From assembly GCA_023897205.1 (NCBI GenBank), contig JAHWDD010000003.1:3103665-3167664 (forward strand): a stretch of DNA of 64,000 nucleotides. The letters are read 5' to 3'. Positions 44,931 through 55,187 of this stretch are shown in pieces. A program made the position numbers and the translations under genes. The notes beneath the pieces were generated by a model, which searched no databases, had not been told where the DNA came from, and saw only the letters and a list, made by a program, of their open reading frames with translations. Each line of letters begins with the position of its first letter. The first letter of the stretch is position 1. This DNA is from Exophiala sp. HKRS030. Lineage: Eukaryota > Ascomycota > Eurotiomycetes > Chaetothyriales > Herpotrichiellaceae.

Positions 44931-46678
44931 CTACGAATCCAGGCCATACTCGGCCACAAGTTTGTCTGCCGCGATGAGCCCGGCAAGATAAGCGGTAGAT
45001 TGCGTGTGGTTGCTGACAGGGATGTTAGCTCAGCTCCTCGATTGACTCACAACTTGCAAACTTACTTGACAATGATTGGAACGACGCTGAGGTCAGCAAC
45101 CCTGAGATTTTTGACCCCAAACACTTTGAAATCTGGATCCACCACCGAGTCTCGTTCAGTCTTTCCCATTCTAGCCGTTGCTGATATGTGCCACGTGGAA
45201 CCCGACGTTTTTTTCCAAAAGTCCAGGATATCTTCCTCGGAATCCGAAGCTGGCGCTGCTTGAACGCCGATCGTATCGCGTTGGAATTCAGGACTATTCA
45301 CGACCTTTAACGTCTCTCTGGTGAGTCCCACGGCAACTTTCCTGTCGTATGGGTGAGAGAAGAAATTTGGTTGAAACTTTAGGGGAATGCTAGGATCTGA
45401 CGATTGTAACCTCACCTCACCCTCCGACTGTGCGTTGAAAAGGAAGAGAAAGATGCTGGTCCCCGCTCGAGGTGTTCCAGGGTTCAAGATGTTATCCAAA
45501 TGCACCCCGTTGATGATGAACTCGGCATGAGCGACGGTTGGTTCTTTCAGATGTCTTTGTCGCTCTAGAGGCAAAGCCTGAAACTCCTTGCTTTCGTAAA
45601 GCCAGTCGAACTTTTGGAATCCAATTCCCATGCTAGTCGCAAACTCCGAAAGTGGCCCGGTGCCGTCCTTTTCCCATTGTTGTCGTGCAGCGGCCTGCAA
45701 TTCCTTATTGCTGTAGAACTTGTGACGTTGCGTTGTATGGTCGGCTTGTTCATAGGACAGGACAATATGATGATGGTCTTTCAAGTGCTGTCCAACGTTG
45801 GCATTGGCCTTGACGATTGGGATGTTGAATTCCTCGAGTTGGTCAGACGGGCCAATCCCAGAGTGTAGCAAAAGCCGAGGCGTGTCTAAGCTACCGGCAG
45901 AGAGGATGATCTCTTTGTTCGCCGAGTACCTGCGACCATCTGTCGTTTCAATCGCCGTTGCTGTTAATCCATCGAAGAGAACCCGCGCGACCTGCGCGTG
46001 CGTCAAAACTTGAAGATTCGGGCCCACCCCTGCCAGTGCATCTGCAGAAGTTGATCGTAATCCATTCCGCATCGTCGACCAGACTGAAGAGAGTCCGATT
46101 GGATCACCATTGTTAGAATCAAGGTTGATTTTGTACCCATTCGCGAGCCAGATGTCCATGTAAGCTTTTGCAGAAGGCTCCAAGACCAGAGGGAAGCCGA
46201 CTTTGATCGGTCCCTCGTATCCATGGTCCTGGCGTCTCGGAGCAGTATATTTCTCCAATCCGGGTGTGATCTTATCGTCAAAACTTTCGATGCGTTTAAA
46301 TCGTTCTTGTGCATTCTTCCAACTCCATTCGTCGTCTCCAACGATTCGAGCAATCTCGTCATGGTCGCCTTTGGAACCAATTGTCCAACACGCGAAATTG
46401 ATGGCCGAACTCCCACCAAGACCTTTGCCACGATCGTAGTCAATGGGTCTGTCTTCAAATCCAGGAATAGGCTCAGTCTTGTATTTCCAATTCATCTCAG
46501 GGATTGCCAGATTGAGCCAGCGTTCTGCGTCAATCTTGACGGCAGGCGAAGCATTATCACCCCCAGCCTCGACAAGAAGTACACTGGGTTGACTCTTGGT
46601 TTTTGCGAGCTGCGATGCAAGAAGTGCGCCAGCCGTACCGCCTCCAACAACAATGAAATCAAAGGATCGGTCAGCCAT
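44931..46678 (-). CDS. GMC-family FAD-dependent oxidoreductase (glucose-methanol-choline)
   Basis: Exon 1 (46678-45066) and exon 2 (45012-44931) flank a 53-nt intron (GTAAGT...TGTCAG); the start is the ATG at 46678 and the product is 564 aa. The FAD-binding motif is near the N-terminus (FDFIVVGGGTAGALLA), followed by the ADP contact LLVEAGGD and the GMC signature 1 (GKGLGGSSAINF). Signature 2 is near residue 270 (LSAGSLDTPRLLLHSGIG). The catalytic His is in STWHISATARMG and the second active-site residue in NNHTQSTAYLAG, which is encoded in exon 2, so the intron is essential to the call. No signal peptide is visible, so it is probably intracellular. Members oxidise alcohols, sugars or aryl alcohols; the substrate is unknown. 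Confidence 0.94.
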
Positions 46679-48332
46679 ATTGACGGGCGATATCAAATTA
46701 AATACTTCAACCTAATTGGTGTGAATTGGTGTTGTAAGCTGTGTGTTATTGTCAGGCAATCTCTTGTTCAGTCGATATCGTTTCAGCCATCAATGAGTGG
46801 TTAGGTATCATTATATACTCGACAGATGAAGGCTGAGTTTCGAACACTGAACCCTGTAAGCTACAGGGACCAACGAACGAGAAGTCAGCAAGTCATCGAA
46901 GTGTACTGGCACACATGATCCTGCTGATGATGGAAACATGTGCGCCGTCATCTTCTGCCGCCTCAAGAGCATTCCTTCGAGCCAGGCTGCACGAAGGCCA
47001 CAATGTGTGGAATCTCTGTCAGCCAGACCAGCTTTGTTAATTGGAAGGCAGAATTGTCGCGTCGAGCGGTGAAAGCAATTCCGCATGATTTCGGCAAACG
47101 CCAAGCGAGCGAAAGCTGACCGACGGTACGTTCTTGTCGCATAATGGAGAACGCACAACGGTCCCGAGATGATGTATATGGGGCTCCTGTAGCTGGAATA
47201 GGCATATACACAAGCAGACGACCGCGGAGAAGCCCAGCACCGGCTTATTTGTCACAGGGAGTGATCTTGGAAAGGAAGTTACACCTGCTGTGGCATCGTG
47301 AGGAGCCGATATATTCTCGGTCGTCGTGAAATGTACTGCCCAGTGGAGACCTCCACGATGGGATGAGGAACAGTGTGCGTCACTGGCCGAAAGTATGAAC
47401 CCATAATGGGATGGGGCTGAATGATACAAGTAAAGTCGCCATCGACGACGGCTTGCTCATACGAGGTGAACGAGTGGACAGACATTCTGATTCTGAGTTA
47501 CATCGTCCAATGCTTGATCCCGGAGAGATGTCCAAGTCCGCTCCCGGAGGTAGATAACAATGCTTGTGATGTTACTCAGAGGTAATCAGAACCGGAACGA
47601 ACACGGACAAAATCTTACTTTGTAGGGGCCTATCAAACAAGATGTATGGCTGAGGAACGAGGATTCGACCGTCGTTCATGAATGTAGTGTACCTTTCTCA
47701 CAAGGGCGTCTTTGTCCAAGCTTGACTGAATCCTTTGCCAAGATATTCTTACCTTTGAATGTCTTGATCATCCTCTGCTTCGTCCTCCACATTTCTCATT
47801 CGACTTGACATCCACCTGCCTAAACAGATGGATGAAGCGAGATGTCTGGGGATGAACGATTGTGTGGTTGAATGAGCAAGTTTAGCTCCAACGCCAGCTC
47901 GAAAAGGTTTAAATCTCACAACCCGGGTGCTGACACACTAGCTCTTCTGTATTGAGACCTAGGGCACCGTGGGCTGTGAACATCTTCGTTTAGTCTTTTT
48001 GGAGCGTGTACAGAGTGACAAATACTTCAATCATACGAGGCTGAAAGAATACACTGTAGACACATCCCTGGTAGACCCTTGTACGGATTACGCGACTGCG
48101 CGGGCACGGATTACGGAGAGAAGTCATCAACATTCATTCCACAGCCTTACGCCCCCTGAATCGAAGTTTTTGTGGAAGGTTTGCCGAGTGCAGCCTTGTT
48201 CGCCTCCGGGGTCTTGTCATGCGCGAAATTTCTGGATAGTTCAGATAGTCTCAGCACACTACAGAGATATGATGATTTTAGCCACCACGCCGTCGTGCTG
48301 ACCTTTGGTTCTCGGTCGAGACCGTCGAGTAC
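46679..48332. promoter_or_regulatory. Divergent intergenic region between the GMC gene and Gep3
   Basis: About 1.65 kb that includes both promoters. Open stretches at 46811-47158, 47037-47429 (both minus) and 47969-48301 (plus) lack family resemblance and conventional signals. No supported gene. Confidence 0.45.
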
Positions 48333-50533
48333 ATGGATCATCTCCTCCATACCCTGAGGACCATTCATGCGGCAAGAACTGCGAGAAGAATTCTTCTAAC
48401 CCCTTGGGGCCCTCAATTTCGACCAGCCTGCAGAGCCAGCATTCGTTCGTTGAGTACGGATTTCCAATCTCAACGTACATACACAGATTCTACTATTCCT
48501 TTTGTCAATAGCGAGGGCGACCGAGTTGTCCCCGAAGAGGACTCGACAGATGCACTTCAGATACCTGAGAAGATTCACCGGCTTCATCTCCTCCCGGTGT
48601 CGTGTCCAGGGTGCGGCGCACTGACTCAGGATGTCGAGAACGGGGCAGCAGGGTATTATTCCTTCACAAGGAGAGCAGTAAGAGATCATGTAAAACTGCT
48701 GCGCAAGATACATCGCCGGGCGCTGGGCGGTGAAGACAAAGAACACCAACGGTTGATCGATGCTGCCGCGGCGTCCGAACCTTCAATATCTGGAACTACA
48801 ATACCCATTCATAACGAGGAAGAGAATGTTGAAGAGCATATTGAGACTTCTGTCCTACCGACTTGTGACCGCTGTCACGCTTTACAACATGATTCCAAAG
48901 GCGAACCCATCGCCCATCCGTCTATTGAAGATATTGCAGATTCAATTGCCGAATCTCCCTTCTCAAAAAATCACATTTATCATGTTGTGGATGCGGCCGA
49001 CTTTCCAATGTCGGTGATCCCATCAATCTATCGAAGTTTGTCTGTGGCTCGACCAAGAACTCAGAATCGCCGGTCTCCGCACGCCATTTATACCACTAAG
49101 CCGGGCCTTTCATTTATCATTACTCGATCTGATCTACTAGGCCCTACAAAGGAAATGGTAGATCGAATGATGCCCAAGATCATCACGATTTTGCGCTCTT
49201 CGCTTGGTCGTTTTGGGGAGAAGTTAAGGTTGGGAAATGTCCATCTGGTGTCATCAAAACGTGGATGGTGGACTAAAGGACTGAAAGATGACATATGGGA
49301 TCGAGGTGGAGGCAATTGGCTTGTCGGCAAATTCAATGTCGGTAAATCAAATCTTTTCGAGGTCATATTTCCAAAGGGTTCAAACGAACGTGCGCCGTCG
49401 TATGCAGATCTGGAGCAAGTGCAACGAAAGACTCTAGCCGACACATCGGTTCGAACGAGCTCATTTCAAGAGGACAGTCTACTTCCTCCACCGCAGCCAG
49501 AAACTCCTTTTCCTGTGATGCCATTGGTCTCCAGCCTACCGGGAACCACTGCATCTCCTATCCGCCTCCCATTTGGCAACCACCGGGGAGAGCTGATCGA
49601 TTTACCTGGCTTAGAACGGAGCGGGCTGGACCGATATGTCGAGAAGTCTCATAAGTTAGACTTAGTCATGACGAGTCGTCCCAAAGTCTATCAGCATAAG
49701 ATCAAACCCGGCCAATCTCTTCTACTCGGCGGAGGACTCGTCCGGATTACGCCAAGGTTGGACGAAAATGATCCGAGTACGATCATCATGGCTTACCCCT
49801 TTGTTCCCCTCAAAGCACATGTCACAGCAACCGAAAAGGCTATAGGGACGCAAGCGCAAGAGCGGGAAAGCGGAATCGAGTCCATTCTCGCCGAGGACGT
49901 AGGAACTTCAATGAAGTCGGCAGGAACATTCACCCTCGAAACCGATGTTACCAAGGACCGTGCAGGGTCAATGGTCAGAGCAGGCGTCGACCCTTCCAGG
50001 CTCCCTTTTCAAGTGTTTGCGACCGATGTCCTCATTGAAGGCGTAGGTTGGGTTGAGTTGGTCTGTCAAGTCAGGAAAAGACGACATCCTTTCCAGCCCC
50101 GAAGATTTGAAGAGACGTCTAATGAGGAGGTCATTATCCCGAGACCAGCACGCAGGGCCCTCAAACCACCGATACTACGGTACACGATGTCGTAGCTGAT
50201 CATCCCGCCACCACAGAGAATAACTCAGAAAACTCTGTTCCGACGTCTGACTTGTCCATACCACCGGCGTCATTCCTCCCGTTCAACGAGAGCCTGGCAA
50301 CAAACACGGGCAATTCTGCCTCTGATGATATGAATGACATATTTCCCCAAGTAGAGATCTTCACTCCGAATGGCATGTACATCAGCCAACGACCGTGCCT
50401 AGGACTGTGGCAGACATGGAACTCGGGCAAGGCCAGCAAGCAATTACGAACTGCTCGGCCTCGAAAGCCAATGAGTGGAGCGAAGAAGAGGGAAAAGCAG
50501 GCTGCGAGATCTGCAGCTTCAAAAGTAGAATAG
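48333..50533 (+). CDS. gep3: Mitochondrial circularly permuted GTPase Gep3/Mtg3 (YqeH-like), frame change near the C-terminus
   Basis: The ATG at 48333 starts a basic presequence (LRTIHAARTARRILLT). A Cys4 zinc finger is split across CPGCGALTQ and CDRCHALQHD, as in YqeH. The GTPase motifs occur in permuted order: G4 as ITRSDLL, then the P-loop GKFNVGKSNLFE, then G3 as DLPGL. The first frame ends at 50195, but the family's C-terminal motifs (FPQVEIFTPNGMYISQR; ARPRKPMSGAKKREKQ) continue in the frame one base earlier to 50533. A single base missing around the CCC at 50138-50140 restores a 733-aa protein; an intron with an atypical acceptor (about 50180-50292) is the alternative. Family members act in assembly of the mitochondrial small ribosomal subunit. 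Confidence 0.9.
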
Positions 50534-50609
50534 TAGCATAAGCCATCAACTCAGATGCGGCGTGTATAAAAACAATCACAAGATACCCCTTTTTTCAACC
50601 ATGATCCAC

Positions 50610-51671
50610 TCAAGTCAAGACCACGATTTTGCCATGAGCGATATTCTTGTCCATAGTCTGGTGCGCCTGGACAATCTCGTCGATGTGAAACGTCTGGCCG
50701 ACTTGGACGTGAAGCTTTCCCGCCTGGATCTGCTTCAGCATATCGTTGAGTGGCATGCGCAAGAACTCTCGTGGACCTCCGCCGTATTTTGTCAGGTATA
50801 CACCATTCGGAATGGCCTCCATTGGTTGAAAGGCATCGATTATCCATTGATTCCCTGTAGATGTCAGCATTAGCCGTTCTTGGGCTTCCCACAGCCCTCA
50901 ACCATCTCGCTTGCAGGGACTTGGAAAAGGCTCACCAAGAATGCCTGTCATACAGACCACACCACCCTCATCGGCACACCGCAACGAATCCTCCAAAGTA
51001 GTCGTCCCAATCAACTCCAAGACCTTGTCAAACTTACTCTCCTGGACCTGATCAGCAACACAGCCATCATCGATGATGACCTGATCAACACCACTGTTCC
51101 GCAAGACCCTTTCTCTCTTCTCACTCGCAGAGCGCGTGGTGGCAGCGACAAACGCGCCGTGGTTCTTAGCCAACGACGCCGCTGCAAGCCCAACCGACGA
51201 CGTCCCACCACGAATCAGCAAGCGATCGCCAGGATGCAGCTTGAGTGCGAGAAACAACGACCCCCACGCGGTCTGCAGCATCTCCGGCAACGCCCCGAGG
51301 ATAGACCAGTCGAGCGTGCTTTCAAAGGCATGCACCTGACTCTCCTTGACGCACGTGTACTCGGCGTACCCGCCGTCGAAATCCCGTCCCATGCCGCCCA
51401 TGCACGTCGCGACCTTCTGGCCTTTGTCGAAGTGTCCGCCCGGCGAACTCTCGACGACGCCGACGGCCTCGATGCCCAGCACGCGCGGGAATTTCACGCC
51501 GGGACTGTGGCCCTGGCGAGTGAACATCTCCGACCGGTTCAGCCCGAACGCTTTCACCTTGATCAGCACCTCGTCGTGCTTGGGCACAGGAACAGGCAGC
51601 GTCTCGAGCTTCAGCACCTCTGGCCCGCCCGGCTCGTGGATCACCACGGCTTTCATCGTCTGGCTGGGCAT
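50610..51671 (-). CDS. Zinc-independent MDR oxidoreductase (quinone oxidoreductase-like)
   Basis: Exon 1 (51671-50936) and exon 2 (50854-50610) flank an 81-nt intron (GTGAGC...CTACAG). The product is 326 aa. The N-terminal GroES-like part reads [18 protein letters not shown] and has the NR motif of quinone oxidoreductases ([13 protein letters not shown]). It lacks the Cys/His zinc ligands of alcohol dehydrogenases. The nucleotide-binding motif is [20 protein letters not shown]. The C-terminal end ([24 protein letters not shown]) is typical. It would reduce quinones or enones with NADPH, probably in the cytosol; the natural substrate is unknown. Its 3' end lies 77 bp from the 3' end of Gep3, so these genes are convergent. 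Confidence 0.92.
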
Positions 51672-52658
51672 AATTCTCAGTGCTGCTGTCGTGTGCGGCC
51701 GCCGGCGCTCGTGTGTTGATGTGCTGATGTGCTGATGTGCAGATGTGATGGTGTTTGTGGGTCTCCTGATACTCCGTAGAGGTGAGCTCGTCTTTTGCTC
51801 GGCTACGCAAGAATCTCTGGCAGGTTGTGAATACGACTGGGGTAATTGAGATGACCTTGCTCTTAGAAACCTTGCTGTTCGTCAACCTTGCCTTCCGCCC
51901 CCGTGCAGTGCACGGTGTCCTAGTTTGTGCTCAGGACGACTTTTGGCGCTATGCGCGTATAGTGAATGACAAATACAACCAACATGTCGAAGAATCGTGT
52001 CAGGCTCGTACAGTTGCATGGGCGGGAGGACGTCACAGTCGTCGGATACCTTGTACCTAATCACATCAGGCCCTCGGGCTTCCGGGTGCCCTCGTGCCGC
52101 TTATAGCCGGGGTACTCCGGTCGGGGGCACATGAATAAAGTAAAATTGTGGAAAATGCGGGCTGCAACCGAATCCGCACATATTCCTAAGTAATTATCAA
52201 ATTTAGGGCTTGATAGAGGTGAAAAACAGCCCTCAGTACATCATCATGATCGAGAGGGCATTTTTGCCGACGATGACTGTCAACTCGTCATCTAATGTCG
52301 CGCTTCACAGATGACTGGCTTGGGTCGTCAGTTCAGGCTGGGTTTCACCGGGGAGCTTTGTCGGACAAGGAAGTCCGTAACAAAATTGTCTCAAGACACA
52401 CGGACGTCCTTGACTAGTGATTGAATTCATTAATTAAAAAGTTATCCAAGGTGAGGGTATTAAACTCCGACTCCCAACTCCAGAACCGTCGGAGGACAAA
52501 TTTAACGGACGATAATCCCACGTCCATGATGCTCTTGTCATGGCATACGAGATCATCATCTGTGTTGAGCTGAAAAGGTGCATGTCTCCCGAGACCTTTC
52601 AACCATGATTATACAAAAGGAAGTTTATGCCACGGACACCTGTCTCTTCGTCGGCCTC
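51672..52658. other. Intergenic, upstream of the quinone oxidoreductase
   Basis: About 1 kb. A GATGTGCT/GATGTGCA direct repeat (51718-51746) and one TACTCCGTA (51770-51778) lie within 110 bp of the start codon at 51671. No gene was recognised. Confidence 0.45.
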
Positions 52659-53225
52659 TCATCGCGACCCGCGCTGAGGCACGTGCTCATCCAAGGGTGA
52701 AGACCGTCCTTGCTCGTCACTGTCGCCGCTGCTGTCATCGTCCTGCGCTGAGCCTGCAGGTTGATATCGAGCAGAAACGGGCTGCCTTTGTTGTTGCTGA
52801 TGGTGAGTGTACGTGGCACGGCGTGATCTGGCCTCGAGTCTCTTCAGTCGTTCACTGGTTTCGCGGAGGCGTGCGTCCAGATCTTCGAGTTGGTAGCGTT
52901 GGTAGTGGACTTCTTCTTTCCTGTTCGAAGCAGAGAGACTCGAGTCAGTTCATGTTGGGCATCTCGGGGAAGACATGGAATCATGCGATGGAGTCGCTTA
53001 CTTGTGTTCGACGGATTCTTCCAGTGCGCCGATCCCGTTCAGTTTGAATAAGTCGTCAAGTGCCGCGGAGAACTCCAAGGCCAGCATGCTGTTAAGATCC
53101 TGTGAGTATGGATAATGGTGAGACTCCGGGGAAGTAGGTTTGACTCACGATTGAGGCCTGTTGTTTTGTTTCCTGCTCTCATTCGAGGTGCCGCCATTTT
53201 CACTGCCATTGCTGGAATTGCTCAT
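52659..53225 (-). CDS. Small coiled-coil protein, 141 aa, three exons
   Basis: Exons 53225-53149, 53088-53002 and 52920-52659 are joined by introns of 60 nt (GTGAGT...TTAACAG) and 81 nt (GTAAGC...GAACAG). The second acceptor candidate for intron 1 (CACAG, 10-12 bp upstream) breaks the frame, so the AACAG acceptor was chosen. The product begins MSNSSNGSENGG and then reads SMLALEFSAALDDLFKLNG, followed by a heptad-like helical stretch (EEVHYQRYQLEDLDARLRE; TSERLKRLEARSRR). The last 50 residues are Gln/Ser/Asp-rich and disordered. No single reading frame covers it, so it is easily missed. I do not recognise the family; a coiled-coil adaptor is the most that can be said. Confidence 0.72.
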
Positions 53226-55187
53226 GTTTGATGGTATATGTGGAAAAGTGCAAGAGTTCGCGGATAGGTCAACTATCAGGCTGCAGAATGCTCACTCGAT
53301 GGTTGACTGCTCAGGCTTGGATTTGACGACGTGGAAGCGGTTTATCTAGGGGCGGATGGGTGAACAACGAGGCAGACAAAGCAGGCGGATGAAAAAGGCA
53401 GGCTCTCGCGAACAGATCAAGTCAACGTCATTTGGGTTTCAAACCTCGACGAAGGATAGAGGGAACGAAACAGTGACAGGCAGACTTGCAAGAAGGCTGA
53501 AGAGAGGAAGCGGAAGACGAGGCGGTGGTGGTGGTGGAGGGTGATGCTGATGGTGGCAGATGATGAGATCTGGTTGCCTCGCTGAGGGTGTATGGTACAG
53601 AGTACCGAGCGCAGATGCGGCTAAGGAGATGATGTATTTGGTACCGAGTGACTACTCTGTAAGTCCAGCCTCCAGGCACCTACCAGGTCTTCAGGCTCCT
53701 ATCTAACTACTGACTAGAGTACCAAGTAGTTAGCCCGAAACCCTTTAGCTAGGCACCAAAAGATACCAAAAGGTACCAAAAGGTAATGCCCAGGTGATAG
53801 CCTGCATCCACGCACTACGCACTTCTTACAAGTCACAAGCATGTCCCATATTCCCCTAATTTGATGGCTACTCCAACGGTGTGGTCGTGTCAGGGCAGAG
53901 ATGAATCACCGAGTATGGGGTAGAGTAATTTGGGCAATTTTAACTCAGGGCTTGACAAGATGACCTTGAGCAAAAGGGGCTCAGGAAGGGCGATCCCATG
54001 ATTTTATTTTGACGTTGGAATGGACCCTGCGGATGGCCGGGCGTGGCCGGGGTGTGTTTGGGCTTGGGGCACCTAGGGGCTTGGGGAGCACGGAAGGATC
54101 GTCATGTCAGTGGAGGCCACTTTTGTTGGTGAGATCTGGATCTGGGTCCTCTCTCCACGCTCCCTTACCAAGTACTCCGTACTTACTCCGTAGGTATGTA
54201 TTCCGTGCACATGACTCAAGGAGAAGACAGAGAGTCGAAATTCTCGACCTGGATGCTCTAGTCGAATGGCAATGTTACCTGGCACGTGCCTGGGTATTGA
54301 AGAGAGCGAGGATCCAGCAGTCGTCGCGGCGGTTGGTCTCTTGGCGTTGCCTCTCATGACCAAGAGTGCCTAATGAAATCAGCCTTGGTTGCCTTTCTAA
54401 GCATCCATGAGCCTGGAAGGGTGCCTAGCACTGCCCATTCAGTGCCATTCCAGCCGTATTGGCAAGTCCACTGATCACTTCCAGGTGCCGGGTATAACTT
54501 ACGATCTAGTTACTGAGCTTGCTCATCAACTGATCGTAGCATTTTCGCAGGCACTGTATAATTGTCCGCTTGCTTCATGTATGAAGCTCTTGTGGTTGAC
54601 CTGCTATTTTGTGCTCGTGGCCGAGATGTCTGTCTGTTCGTGCACACTATTAGGTGCCTCTTTGTTGTATACATCGTTGCGGGATAACCTACCCAGTACC
54701 ACCTACTTAGGCACCCACGGGCACCGTGGGCACTCTTTGTTGACCTGTAGATTTTTGAACTAGAGGGCGCCTTAGGCATTTGGGACAGCCTGTCTCTAAC
54801 CAGAACCGACGAGTTCCCCAACGTCGTCCACCCCCCTCACAACCACAACCACAGCCATCTCCGTCTCCCATTTGCATCTCGCCGTCGCTCCGCCTGCATC
54901 GCTGGTGCTAAACTCTCCTCACAGCTTGGGAATTTTTTTCCTTCGTTGCAGAATTTACCAACAATCAACACATTATCACCAACCCATCCTTTCACTTATC
55001 GCTGTTCGAATTCATCCGCCGCCCCGCCACTCATTTTGATACATTCGCGTTTCTTCATCCATTCAACGCGCTTCCTGTGCACAACCTCTCGTCCAGCCGT
55101 GCTTAGGCATCAATTCATCTTCGAATCTGCAAGCTTTGTTGTCGCAATCTGCGCCAGCAACAGAAATTCCCCTTCGATAATGATGGG
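53226..55187. promoter_or_regulatory. Divergent 2-kb intergenic region
   Basis: It separates the small coiled-coil gene from the BRD8-like gene. It contains three tandem copies of ACCAAAAGRT (53756-53785) and two close copies of TACTCCGTA (54173-54181 and 54184-54192). The last 350 bp before 55188 are CT-rich. No supported gene. Confidence 0.5.
53756..53785. repeat. Three tandem copies of a 10-bp unit
   Basis: The unit ACCAAAAGAT is followed directly by ACCAAAAGGT twice. The 10-bp period is close to one helical turn, so all copies would face the same side of the DNA. It is intergenic, about 530 bp upstream of the coiled-coil gene. Confidence 0.9.
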
